Positions 1 to 6,147 of a stretch of 10,239 nucleotides of DNA are shown piece after piece (the stretch's first letter is position 1; each line of letters opens with the position of its first letter). The position numbers were made by a program, and so were the translations under genes. The DNA comes from an uncultured Alphaproteobacteria bacterium (lineage in GTDB: Bacteria; Pseudomonadota; Alphaproteobacteria; CAKMZR01). The stretch is from assembly GCA_929200455.1 (NCBI GenBank), contig CAKMZR010000002.1:23873-34111 (forward strand). The letters run 5' to 3'. The notes beneath the pieces were generated by a model that saw only the letters and a list, made by a program, of their open reading frames with translations, ran no database searches and was not told where the DNA came from.

Positions 1-655
1 CCTCAATCGGCATCAAAAACGGACGATCCACAGGACGATCAGGCTGCGGAATATGTGAATCCACCGCCGCCATCAATTCAAGAATCTTTTTCACTCCTAT
101 CTCGTCATCACGTCCTTCCAACGCCGCAAGCGCAGAACCAGAAATCACAGGGATATCATCACCAGGAAAATCATACTTCGTCAGCAATTCACGAATCTCC
201 ATCTCCACAAGCTCCAACATCTCAGGATCATCCACCTGATCCACCTTGTTCATGAAAACCACAATCGCAGGAACACCCACCTGACGCGCCAAAAGAATAT
301 GCTCTCGCGTCTGAGGCATAGGACCGTCCGCAGCATTCACCACCAAAATCGCTCCGTCCATCTGTGCCGCTCCCGTTATCATGTTCTTCACATAATCCGC
401 GTGACCTGGACAGTCAACATGCGCATAGTGACGACCTTCCGTCTCATACTCCACGTGCGCCGTGTTAATCGTTATACCACGCTCACGCTCCTCCGGTGCC
501 TTGTCAATGTTATCGTAGTCCACAAAATCCGCTCCGCCCGCAGAGGCGAGAACCTTCGTAATCGCCGCCGTCAACGTCGTCTTTCCGTGATCCACATGAC
601 CTACCGTACCTATATTACAGTGCGGTTTCGTCCTTTCAAATTTTTCCTTCGCCAT
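1..655 (-). CDS. tuf: Elongation factor Tu (partial, 3' end outside window)
   Basis: EF-Tu is the GTPase that carries aminoacyl-tRNA to the ribosomal A site. My translation gives 218 codons from an ATG at 655, starting MAKEKFERTKPHCNIGTVGH. The G domain is complete: P-loop GHVDHGKT at residues 19-26, switch I RGITIN from 59, DCPGH at 81-85, NKVD at 136-139 and SGSAL at 172-176. Domain II begins near residue 209 and is cut by the window edge, so roughly 180 residues are missing compared with the usual 390-400. An AAGGAG ribosome binding site (663-668) lies 7 bases before the ATG. It follows fusA by 43 bases as the last seen gene of the str operon. A second tuf copy elsewhere cannot be judged. 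Identification is certain. Confidence 0.98.
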   Translation of the reverse strand, partial: MAKEKFERTKPHCNIGTVGHVDHGKTTLTAAITKVLASAGGADFVDYDNIDKAPEERERGITINTAHVEYETEGRHYAHVDCPGHADYVKNMITGAAQMDGAILVVNAADGPMPQTREHILLARQVGVPAIVVFMNKVDQVDDPEMLELVEMEIRELLTKYDFPGDDIPVISGSALAALEGRDDEIGVKKILELMAAVDSHIPQPDRPVDRPFLMPIE

Positions 656-662
656 AACTTTA

Positions 663-668
663 CTCCTT
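663..668 (-). promoter_or_regulatory. Ribosome binding site of tuf
   Basis: AAGGAG on the minus strand, 7 bases before the tuf ATG. It is a near-perfect Shine-Dalgarno sequence and contrasts with the weak or atypical sites of rpsL, rpsG and fusA upstream in the same operon, consistent with EF-Tu being needed in excess over the other products. Confidence 0.8.
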
Positions 669-698
669 CCAAAATCAAGTCAAACTCTCCACCCGCAA

Positions 699-2777
699 CT
701 AAACAAGCTTGCTCTTCAAATCCTCCACCACGTTTTGAGGAACTTGCTCATAATGATCAAACGTCATGCTGTACTGCGCACGACCCTGACTAAACGAACG
801 TAGCTGATTCACATAACCAAACATATTCGCCAACGGAACCATCGCCGATATTACTCGTACCACACCCCGTTGCTCCATGTCACTTATCTGTCCGCGACGC
901 GAGTTAATATCTCCTATAATATCTCCCATGTACTCCTCAGGAGTCACCACCTCAACCGACATCACAGGCTCCAATAACTTCGGTGAACTCTTCCCCAAGG
1001 CCTCACGAAATGCCGCTCTCGCCGCTATCTCAAAAGCCAAAACAGATGAATCCACATCGTGGAACGCTCCGTCCACAAGAACAACCTTAAAATCTATCAC
1101 AGGAAATCCCGCTATAAGCCCAGCCATCTTCGCACTCATCAAGCCCTTGTCGACACCCGGGATATACTCCTTCGGAACCACACCACCCACAATCTTCGAC
1201 TCAAACTCATATCCACCTCCAGGGGGAAGAGGCTCAAACTCCAAAACCACACGTGCAAACTGACCCGCTCCTCCCGTCTGCTTCTTATGTGTATAGTCCA
1301 CAGAAACCGCCTTACCCAAAGTCTCACGGTACGCCACCTGCGGTGCTCCCACATTCGCGTCCACATGAAACTCTCGCCTCATCCGATCCACAATAATATC
1401 CAAGTGCAACTCACCCATACCCTTAATAATCGTTTGCCCACTCTCCACATCCGTCGACACACGAAAACTCGGGTCCTCTCCCGCCAAACGATTCAACGCA
1501 TGAGACATCTTCTCCTGATCCGTTTTCGTCTTCGGCTCCACCGCTATCTCAATCACAGGATCCGGAAACTCCATACGCTCAAACAATACAGGAGCCTGTA
1601 TATCACACAAGGTGTCTCCCGTCGTCGTGTTCTTCAATCCACATAACGCCACAATATCTCCCGCTCGTGCTTCCTTGATCTCCTCACGGTGATTCGCGTG
1701 CATCAAAAGCATACGACCCACACGCTCCTTCTGCTCCTTCATCGAGTTGTACATATGACTACCCGCTTCCAAAATCCCAGAATACACACGCACAAAAGTC
1801 AAAGTCCCCACATAAGGGTCCGTCATAATCTTAAACGCAAGCCCCGCAAAGGACTCCTCGTCCGAACAAGCGCGTGTAATCGGTTCCTCTCCCTCTTCAA
1901 CCATGCCTTCTGCAGGCGGCAAGTCAGACGGAGACGGCAAGTACGCGATCACCGCGTCAAGCATAGGCTGTACACCCTTGTTCTTAAATGCCGTGCCGTT
2001 CAACACAGGCGTAAAGGTTCCAGAAATCGTACCCTTCCGAATACACGCCTTCAAGACTTCCTCACTCGGCTCTTCCCCACTCTCCAAATAAGCCTCCATA
2101 GCCACATCATCTTGCTCCACCGCCAACTCCACCAACGCTTGACGGTACAACTGTGCCTCACTCTGCAAATCTGCCGGAATCTCTACCTCGTCAAACTTTG
2201 CCCCCAGCTCCTCTCCACTCCACACAAGAGCCTTCATCTTCACCAAATCCACTATCCCCTGATACACATCCTCAGCCCCTATCGGCAACTGCAATACCAA
2301 CGGCACCGCTCCCAAACGAGACTTGATCATCTCCACACAACGCATAAAATCCGCCCCGACCCTGTCCATCTTGTTCACAAAGCAAACTCGCGGCACATTG
2401 TACTTGTCCGCCTGACGCCACACCGTCTCAGATTGAGGCTCCACACCCGCAACCGCGTCAAATACCGCAACCGCTCCGTCCAAGACACGGAGAGAACGCT
2501 CCACCTCAATCGTAAAATCTACGTGACCGGGCGTGTCTATAATATTAATACGGTGTCCAGCCCACTCACACGTCGTCGCTGCAGACGTAATCGTTATGCC
2601 ACGCTCCTGCTCCTGCTCCATCCAGTCCATCGTCGCATTGCCCTCATGCACCTCACCTATCTTGTGCGACTTACCCGTATAGTACAGAATCCTTTCCGTA
2701 GTCGTGGTCTTACCCGCATCAATGTGCGCCATAATCCCAATATTCCGGTACAATTCAATCGGAAACGACCTTTTCAT
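699..2777 (-). CDS. fusA: Elongation factor G
   Basis: EF-G is the translocation GTPase; it moves tRNAs and mRNA after peptide bond formation and helps recycle ribosomes. The 692-residue length is normal for the family. Visible motifs are the P-loop AHIDAGKT (residues 17-24), the switch I segment ERGITITSAAT (58-68), DTPGHVDF (81-88) with the catalytic-type His85, and NKMDRVGADF (135-144). The GVEPQSETVWRQADKY helix follows switch II, and the C-terminal end RAQYSMTFDHYEQVP is the usual end of domain V. The start ATG is 23 bases after the rpsG stop. The region before it carries AGG rather than a full AAGGAG (see the shared ribosome-binding element). It is the third gene of the str operon, between rpsG and tuf. 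No frameshift or truncation is seen. Confidence 0.99.
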   Translation of the reverse strand: MKRSFPIELYRNIGIMAHIDAGKTTTTERILYYTGKSHKIGEVHEGNATMDWMEQEQERGITITSAATTCEWAGHRINIIDTPGHVDFTIEVERSLRVLDGAVAVFDAVAGVEPQSETVWRQADKYNVPRVCFVNKMDRVGADFMRCVEMIKSRLGAVPLVLQLPIGAEDVYQGIVDLVKMKALVWSGEELGAKFDEVEIPADLQSEAQLYRQALVELAVEQDDVAMEAYLESGEEPSEEVLKACIRKGTISGTFTPVLNGTAFKNKGVQPMLDAVIAYLPSPSDLPPAEGMVEEGEEPITRACSDEESFAGLAFKIMTDPYVGTLTFVRVYSGILEAGSHMYNSMKEQKERVGRMLLMHANHREEIKEARAGDIVALCGLKNTTTGDTLCDIQAPVLFERMEFPDPVIEIAVEPKTKTDQEKMSHALNRLAGEDPSFRVSTDVESGQTIIKGMGELHLDIIVDRMRREFHVDANVGAPQVAYRETLGKAVSVDYTHKKQTGGAGQFARVVLEFEPLPPGGGYEFESKIVGGVVPKEYIPGVDKGLMSAKMAGLIAGFPVIDFKVVLVDGAFHDVDSSVLAFEIAARAAFREALGKSSPKLLEPVMSVEVVTPEEYMGDIIGDINSRRGQISDMEQRGVVRVISAMVPLANMFGYVNQLRSFSQGRAQYSMTFDHYEQVPQNVVEDLKSKLV

Positions 2778-2778
2778 C

Positions 2779-2789
2779 TCTCTCTACCT
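2779..2789 (-). repeat. Shared 11-base element at fusA start (copy 1)
   Basis: The minus strand reads AGGTAGAGAGA, whose last A is next to or part of the start region of fusA. The same 11 bases occur at 3274-3284 before rpsG. In both places the element takes the position of the ribosome binding site, with AGG as the only strong anti-16S match. It may be a shared translation signal or a by-product of purine-rich leader sequence. Confidence 0.45.
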
Positions 2790-2800
2790 AACTCTCTTCT

Positions 2801-3271
2801 CTACCAACGATAATGCGCAAATGCTCGGTTGGCTTCCGCCATCTTATGTACCGTCTCTCGCTTCTTCATACTCCCACCGCGACCATTAAATGCCTCCACC
2901 AACTCCACGCCCAAACGCTCAACCATCGTCTGCTCTCCACGATTCCGTGCATTTTCCACTATCCAACGAAACGCCAACGCCCGAGCCCTTTCAGACCTCA
3001 CCTCCACAGGAATCTGATACGTCGCTCCACCCACACGGCGCGACCTCACCTCAAGCTGTGGCTTCACATTCGAAACCGCCGCATGAAAAACCTTCAACGG
3101 CTCCTCACCCGTCTTATCCGACACATAGTCAAACGCTTTGTACACAATACCTTCCGCCACCGCCTTCTTGCCATTCAACATCAATATGTTAATAAACTTC
3201 GACAACACCTCATCTCCGTACTTCGGATCAGGCAAAACCTCCCGCTTATGAACCATTCCTCTTCTTGACAT
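2801..3271 (-). CDS. rpsG: 30S ribosomal protein S7
   Basis: S7 binds the 3' major domain of 16S rRNA, starts assembly of the head of the 30S subunit and lines the E site. The protein has 156 residues, the usual bacterial length, and starts MSRRGMVHKREVLPDPKYGD. It carries the conserved LNGKKAVAEGIVY, QLEVRSRRVGGATYQIPVEV and FRWIVENARNR segments and ends MAEANRAFAHYRW. Only 15 bases separate it from the rpsL stop. In Escherichia coli the S7 feedback site lies in a roughly 100-base rpsL-rpsG spacer, so that arrangement cannot be present here. The ribosome binding region reads AGGTAGAGAGATT before the ATG, with no strong Shine-Dalgarno. Confidence 0.99.
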   Translation of the reverse strand: MSRRGMVHKREVLPDPKYGDEVLSKFINILMLNGKKAVAEGIVYKAFDYVSDKTGEEPLKVFHAAVSNVKPQLEVRSRRVGGATYQIPVEVRSERARALAFRWIVENARNRGEQTMVERLGVELVEAFNGRGGSMKKRETVHKMAEANRAFAHYRW

Positions 3272-3273
3272 AA

Positions 3274-3284
3274 TCTCTCTACCT
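3274..3284 (-). repeat. Shared 11-base element before rpsG (copy 2)
   Basis: A second exact copy of AGGTAGAGAGA, here 2 bases before the rpsG ATG and filling most of the 15-base rpsL-rpsG spacer. See the copy at 2779-2789. Confidence 0.45.
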
Positions 3285-3286
3285 CT

Positions 3287-3658
3287 CTACTTAGGACGCT
3301 TCGCACCGTACTTCGAACGACGCTGACGCCTGTCCTTCACGCCCTGCGTGTCCAGCTTCCCCCTGATCGTATGATAACGCACCCCAGGCAAATCCTTCAC
3401 ACGACCTCCCCTTATCAATATCGCCGCGTGCTCTTGCAAATTGTGTCCCTCACCAGGGATATAACTCGTCACCTCAAAACCACTCGTCAATCGCACACGA
3501 CACACCTTCCTCAAGGCCGAATTCGGCTTCTTCGGCGTCGTCGTATAAATACGCGTACACACGCCTCGACGTTGCGGACACGCCTTCAATGCAGGCACCT
3601 TGTCCCTGCGAGGCTTGTTCTTCCGCGAATGGCGGATCAGTTGGTTCACCGTGGGCAT
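3287..3658 (-). CDS. rpsL: 30S ribosomal protein S12
   Basis: S12 sits at the decoding centre of the 30S subunit and controls accuracy. The protein has 123 residues, the normal length, and can be aligned without gaps to the E. coli protein over the central part. TPKKPNSALRKV lies at 41-52 and GGRVKDLPGVRYH at 84-96. Lys43 and Lys88, the positions where changes give streptomycin resistance or dependence, are both the wild-type lysine, so a sensitive form is expected. Asp89, the residue methylthiolated by RimO in other bacteria, is present. It is the first gene of the str operon. The start ATG has only a weak GGA nine bases upstream, and a tandem repeat lies just before that. Confidence 0.99.
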   Translation of the reverse strand: MPTVNQLIRHSRKNKPRRDKVPALKACPQRRGVCTRIYTTTPKKPNSALRKVCRVRLTSGFEVTSYIPGEGHNLQEHAAILIRGGRVKDLPGVRYHTIRGKLDTQGVKDRRQRRSKYGAKRPK

Positions 3659-3672
3659 AGCTCTATTTCCAT

Positions 3673-3701
3673 TTCAACTTGCTTACTTCAACTCTGCTTA
3701 C
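3673..3701 (-). repeat. Tandem repeat directly upstream of rpsL
   Basis: Two adjacent units on the minus strand: GTAAGCAGAGTTGAA (3701-3687) and GTAAGCAAGTTGAA (3686-3673). They are identical except for one inserted base. The second unit ends 14 bases before the rpsL ATG. The match is far above chance for adjacent 14-15 base blocks, so a duplication is likely; whether it works as a binding site in the leader RNA is not known. Confidence 0.75.
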
Positions 3702-3734
3702 TCTTCCCACACCCTCTCTTATCCCACCCCCTCT

Positions 3735-3756
3735 GCTCAATTATCGCTCAATATCC
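3735..3756 (-). repeat. Imperfect 11-base tandem repeat in the rpsL leader
   Basis: The plus strand reads GCTCAATTATC (3735-3745) followed by GCTCAATATCC (3746-3756), with 9 of 11 positions equal. The period is close to one DNA turn, which would place two sites on the same face of the helix. It may be chance in low-complexity sequence. Confidence 0.35.
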
Positions 3757-3837
3757 ACAACACTCTTATCGGTGACCTCTCACAAAGTCAACACACAACA
3801 AGCCCCCCAAAGCCAATCCCTAAGGACATACTCTGAA

Positions 3838-3851
3838 GAGGGGAACCCCTC
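3838..3851 (-). other. Small GC-rich hairpin in the str leader
   Basis: The minus strand reads GAGGGGTTCCCCTC, a 5-base-pair stem with a GTTC tetraloop. No U-run follows, so it is not an intrinsic terminator. It is probably a stable local fold in the leader RNA. Confidence 0.4.
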
Positions 3852-4033
3852 GACACGCACAACAAAAGCACAAGACCTTCACTACACGTCATCTATCAAA
3901 CGACTCTATACATTCGCACGGAAAAACGTCGTCTTGCCGAGACCTCAGAGAATACCCATAACCACCTCATCTCATCAGAATATAACTTCACCTTCTTTCA
4001 GGAGCGTTATACAAACACGACAACTGCCCGCAT

Positions 4034-4070
4034 CCCAAGTGCGTAGTCGTTGTTTTAGTCTATACTTGGG
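4034..4070. repeat. Inverted repeat flanking the str -10 box
   Basis: CCCAAGT (4034-4040) and ACTTGGG (4064-4070) form a perfect 7-base inverted repeat with a 23-base gap, centred on the proposed -10 element. One arm lies in the promoter spacer and so would not be in the RNA, which favours a DNA operator over an RNA hairpin. A 7-base pair of arms at this distance can arise by chance in a region this long. Confidence 0.35.
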
Positions 4071-4098
4071 GACGCGTCAACTCTTTTTTCACAAAAAG
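4052..4098 (-). promoter_or_regulatory. Candidate str operon promoter with UP-like element
   Basis: On the minus strand a -35 TTGACG (4080-4075; 5 of 6 to consensus) is followed after 17 bases by TAAAAC (4057-4052; 4 of 6). Immediately upstream of the -35 is an A/T tract, CTTTTTGTGAAAAAAG, with the TTTT-N3-AAA core of UP elements that bind the alpha subunit of RNA polymerase at strong rRNA and ribosomal protein promoters. This is the best promoter candidate in the 480-base gap before rpsL and would start RNA near 4045. The -10 is not ideal; TATAGA nearby is too close to the -35 to be used with it. Confidence 0.5.
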
Positions 4099-4140
4099 AC
4101 ACCCTATACCCTCTTACCTCACCACCTCCTTACCCAGACC

Positions 4141-4527
4141 CTACTCCTGATCTCTTAATACCTGCTCACTCAGGTTGCGCAAACGCTCTCCAGCCAAAAA
4201 GGAGGACGCCGTGTTCGGGTGCTTCGTCACCAGATACTTATACGCTCCCACCGCATCGCTAATGTCACCCAACTGCTCGTGGCACGAACCTCTCATGTAT
4301 ACAAGACGACTGTAAATCTCTTCCGACAAATCAGGATTAAGTTCCGCCCTCGCCAAATTCTCAAATACAGCCGTGCAATCGCGAATCACAAACGCATCGT
4401 TCGCGTCTATCCAAGGATTAGAACCAAGTTGTGACGTCACAACACTGCCTCCACTGCACGAAGACAGAAACAACACCAACACAGACACCCACAAAATCCG
4501 AATACTTCTCAAGCCAGAAAACAACAC
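4141..4527 (-). CDS. Small TPR-like lipoprotein of unknown function
   Basis: I do not recognise this 128-residue protein. It starts at GTG; an in-frame TGA three codons upstream (4534-4536) rules out a longer form, and AAGGGG lies 10 bases before the GTG. The N-terminus has two arginines, a hydrophobic stretch (11-21) and a lipobox LSSC with Cys24, so signal peptidase II should leave a mature protein of about 105 residues. Position +2 is Ser, which by the E. coli sorting rule favours the outer membrane. Residues 72-120 look like one or two TPR helical pairs (LVYMRGSCHEQLGD, then AVGAYKYLVTKHPN), the repeat also found in BamD and CpoB. Cys51 and Cys82 could form a disulfide in the periplasm. 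It is expressed toward the str operon but 480 bases from it, so probably independently. Confidence 0.8.
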   Translation of the reverse strand: MLFSGLRSIRILWVSVLVLFLSSCSGGSVVTSQLGSNPWIDANDAFVIRDCTAVFENLARAELNPDLSEEIYSRLVYMRGSCHEQLGDISDAVGAYKYLVTKHPNTASSFLAGERLRNLSEQVLRDQE

Positions 4528-4537
4528 TTCGACTCAT

Positions 4538-4543
4538 CCCCTT
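4538..4543 (-). promoter_or_regulatory. Ribosome binding site of the lipoprotein gene
   Basis: AAGGGG, 10 bases before the GTG start at 4527. It supports the GTG as the start; an ATG overlapping the spacer (4537-4535) is in another frame. Confidence 0.5.
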
Positions 4544-4593
4544 CAAAAACAATTTCCTTTTCCCTACCCCAAAACCCCAAAACTACTCCTCAC

Positions 4594-4621
4594 AGAATAC
4601 GTTCGGTTAATTCTAAAGCAA
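4594..4621 (-). promoter_or_regulatory. Candidate proximal promoter of the lipoprotein gene
   Basis: TTGCTT (4621-4616), 16 bases, TATTCT (4599-4594), each hexamer matching the sigma-70 consensus only partly. The whole second copy of the 12-base repeat GAATTAACCGAA lies in the spacer. Confidence 0.35.
4602..4613 (-). repeat. 12-base direct repeat, copy 2 (candidate operator)
   Basis: GAATTAACCGAA on the minus strand, identical to 4671-4682 and 69 bases away from it start to start. It lies between the -35-like and -10-like boxes of the proximal promoter candidate. Confidence 0.6.
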
Positions 4622-4666
4622 AAAACATACCGCATCCGCACTCCCACACCCTTACCCTCTATCCCC

Positions 4667-4696
4667 ATTCTTCGGTTAATTCGCTACCCCTGTCAA
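4667..4696 (-). promoter_or_regulatory. Candidate distal promoter of the lipoprotein gene
   Basis: A consensus -35 TTGACA (4696-4691), then 18 bases and AAGAAT (4672-4667; 4 of 6). The spacer contains most of the first copy of the GAATTAACCGAA repeat. The perfect -35 makes this the better of the two candidates. Confidence 0.45.
4671..4682 (-). repeat. 12-base direct repeat, copy 1 (candidate operator)
   Basis: GAATTAACCGAA, 8 bases after the TTGACA box. It contains TTAACC, the half-site core recognised by CtrA in many alphaproteobacteria, but the full CtrA pattern TTAA-N7-TTAA is not present, so another regulator is equally possible. Confidence 0.6.
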
Positions 4697-4851
4697 TACT
4701 TATCAAAAACTCCACTAACCCAAATGCAAAAAAACAAAATTTCTTAAAGACATCCTCTCACAAATCACATAACATGGCAGTTCTTTTTACGTAGATTTCA
4801 TTTCTACCAACCCATAACCTACCCCTTGTATGTTTTTCCTACTTCTAAACA

Positions 4852-4879
4852 TTGCTCCGCAACAGGCGAAAAATAATAC
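4852..4879 (+). promoter_or_regulatory. Weak candidate promoter of serC
   Basis: TTGCTC (4852-4857), 16 bases, TAATAC (4874-4879). The match to consensus is poor, but the position would give a leader of about 30 bases ending in the strong AAAGGAG (4903-4909), six bases before the serC ATG. Confidence 0.3.
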
Positions 4880-4915
4880 AAGAACACCACCTTACAAAAC
4901 ACAAAGGAGACCTTT

Positions 4916-6049
4916 ATGACTATACCTTCACTCGAAAAACCTCGCCGGCCCTTCTTCTCATCAGGACCCACCGCAAAACCAGAATCATGGTCTCCACAGT
5001 CCCTCGCTCACGCTATGGTCGGACGATCGCATCGCGACCCCGTCGCCATCGACAAAATACAAAGTCTCGCAGATAAACAACGTAAACTCCTCAATATCCC
5101 CGCAAATTACCACCTCGGTGTCTTCCTCGGATCCAATACAGGCGCTTTCGAAGCCGCTCTTTGGAACCTACTCGGACCCAAACCCGTCGACGTCATCATT
5201 ACAGGACACTTCAGCAATAACTGGCTCGATGATGTCCAACAACTCGCAGAAACACCACAAGGAATACCCTCCGTACACCCCATCGGAATACCCTTCAAAA
5301 CACTACCAAACCTCCAAGATACAAACCCCGATCACGATTGCGTCGTCACGTGGCATGACACACCCGCCGGCACCATCATTCCCAATGGAAACTTTATCGG
5401 GGCCAAACGAGACGGACTCGTCTTCGTCGACGCCACAAGTGCCGCTTTCTGTACCGACCTGCCTTGGCAACAATTCGACGCCGTCTCTTGGTCTTGGCAA
5501 AAAGCCCTCGGCGGAGAACCAGGATTCGGAATGCTCGCTCTCTCCCCGCGCGCATGGGAACGACTCCAAAATTATACTCCCTCTTGGCCCGTGCCATCCT
5601 TCTTGCGACTCCACTCGGAAGCCTCCGATATCAATACCCTGCCTTTTGACGCAAAACCTCTCAATACCATCTCTATGCTCGCCATCGAAGATGCCCTCAT
5701 CGTCACGTCCTTCGCAGAAGAAAGAGGACTCAACGCCATGATTCAACACTCGCGTAAAGGACTCGAAGTCGTCTCTCAATGGCTCGAACAATCTCCTCAT
5801 CCCTTCAAATTCCTCATACAAGAACAAGAATGGAGATCCCCCATCGCCATTGCCATCACCACTCAAGATGACCCGCAAAAAGCTTACAAAATCGCCGATC
5901 TCCTCAGCCAACACAGCGTCGCCTTCGACATAAAAGGACACGCAGCATCGCCTCCTTGCATCCGAATCTGGAACGGTCCCACCGTCAATCTCGAAGACCT
6001 CGAAAAATTACTCCCTTGGCTCGACTGGGCCTTCCAAGAGGTAAGCTAA
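4916..6049 (+). CDS. serC: Phosphoserine aminotransferase (alphaproteobacterial type)
   Basis: SerC is a PLP-dependent class V aminotransferase that makes 3-phosphoserine from 3-phosphohydroxypyruvate and glutamate; it can also serve in pyridoxal phosphate synthesis. The 377 residues start MTIPSLEKPRRPFFSSGPTA, the opening typical of the alphaproteobacterial and methanosarcinal subfamily rather than the E. coli one. The Schiff-base lysine is Lys196 in SWSWQKALGGE, Asp172 in VDATSAAF should hold the pyridine nitrogen, and LNTISM (249-254) and GRSHR (36-40) fit the cofactor and substrate phosphate sites. AAAGGAG six bases upstream fixes the ATG. sseA follows after 98 bases with no clear terminator. 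In many alphaproteobacteria serA follows serC; it is not here. Codon and residue choice is C-rich and proline-rich because of the strand bias. Confidence 0.95.
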   Translation: MTIPSLEKPRRPFFSSGPTAKPESWSPQSLAHAMVGRSHRDPVAIDKIQSLADKQRKLLNIPANYHLGVFLGSNTGAFEAALWNLLGPKPVDVIITGHFSNNWLDDVQQLAETPQGIPSVHPIGIPFKTLPNLQDTNPDHDCVVTWHDTPAGTIIPNGNFIGAKRDGLVFVDATSAAFCTDLPWQQFDAVSWSWQKALGGEPGFGMLALSPRAWERLQNYTPSWPVPSFLRLHSEASDINTLPFDAKPLNTISMLAIEDALIVTSFAEERGLNAMIQHSRKGLEVVSQWLEQSPHPFKFLIQEQEWRSPIAIAITTQDDPQKAYKIADLLSQHSVAFDIKGHAASPPCIRIWNGPTVNLEDLEKLLPWLDWAFQEVS

Positions 6050-6147
6050 ACACTCCCCACCCCACCACCCTACGCACACAAAAAACCAAAAAATGAGGAC
6101 TCCCTTCTTCACGCACACCTGAATGTACCCCTAGAGAAACTTTCATC

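Larger units (their letters stand above)
3659..4045 (-). promoter_or_regulatory. Long untranslated leader of the str operon
   Basis: This non-coding stretch lies between the proposed transcription start near 4045 and rpsL, about 387 bases on the minus strand. I found no tRNA, no known small RNA and no convincing protein. It holds a tandem repeat next to rpsL (3673-3701), an imperfect 11-base tandem repeat (3735-3756) and a small GC hairpin (3838-3851). It also holds a possible internal promoter, TTGACT (3791-3786), 15 bases, GATAAG (3770-3765), and several tiny open frames without ribosome binding sites. The length allows leader-based control, but no fold with a U-tract terminator was seen. 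If the internal promoter is used, the leader would be about 100 bases. Confidence 0.45.
4528..4915. promoter_or_regulatory. Divergent intergenic region, lipoprotein / serC
   Basis: These 388 bases separate two divergent genes and hold no convincing coding frame or RNA gene. On the lipoprotein side are two promoter-like pairs, each with the same 12-base repeat in its spacer, and a G-rich run on the minus strand (4562-4578). A short inverted repeat, GTAGA-N7-TCTAC (4791-4807), lies in the middle. On the serC side are a weak promoter candidate and a clear ribosome binding site. Confidence 0.6.

Noticed and set aside
1689..2813. A 374-codon open frame on the plus strand
   Set aside because: Antisense to fusA, rich in Arg, His and Leu, with no recognisable motif; it is a shadow of a certain gene.
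3646..3672. An 8-codon frame (MEIELCPR) overlapping the rpsL start
   Set aside because: It could couple translation into rpsL, but it has no good ribosome binding site and its existence follows from the conserved start codons of rpsL.
3788..3892. A 34-codon minus-strand frame in the str leader (starts MTCSEGLVLLL), and a 24-codon frame before it (3896-3970)
   Set aside because: Neither has a ribosome binding site or a run of regulatory codons, and short open frames are expected in this length. They are only worth revisiting if ribosome profiling shows use.
3926..3942. Possible terminator in the str leader, GTCT-loop-AGAC followed by GACGTTTTT on the minus strand
   Set aside because: The stem has only four pairs and four bases separate it from the T-run, so it should not end transcription alone.
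3679..4158. A 159-codon plus-strand open frame filling the gap before rpsL
   Set aside because: No similarity to any family I know, low-complexity Ser/Thr/Pro composition typical of shadows on this strand, and it covers the best str promoter candidate. The gap is better explained as leader and promoter.
4791..4807. Inverted repeat GTAGA-N7-TCTAC between the lipoprotein gene and serC
   Set aside because: Five-base arms are common by chance in a 388-base A/T-rich gap, and the position is not aligned with a promoter element.
5303..5941. A 212-codon open frame on the minus strand
   Set aside because: Antisense to serC, whose catalytic motifs are intact; no ribosome binding site or domain was seen.
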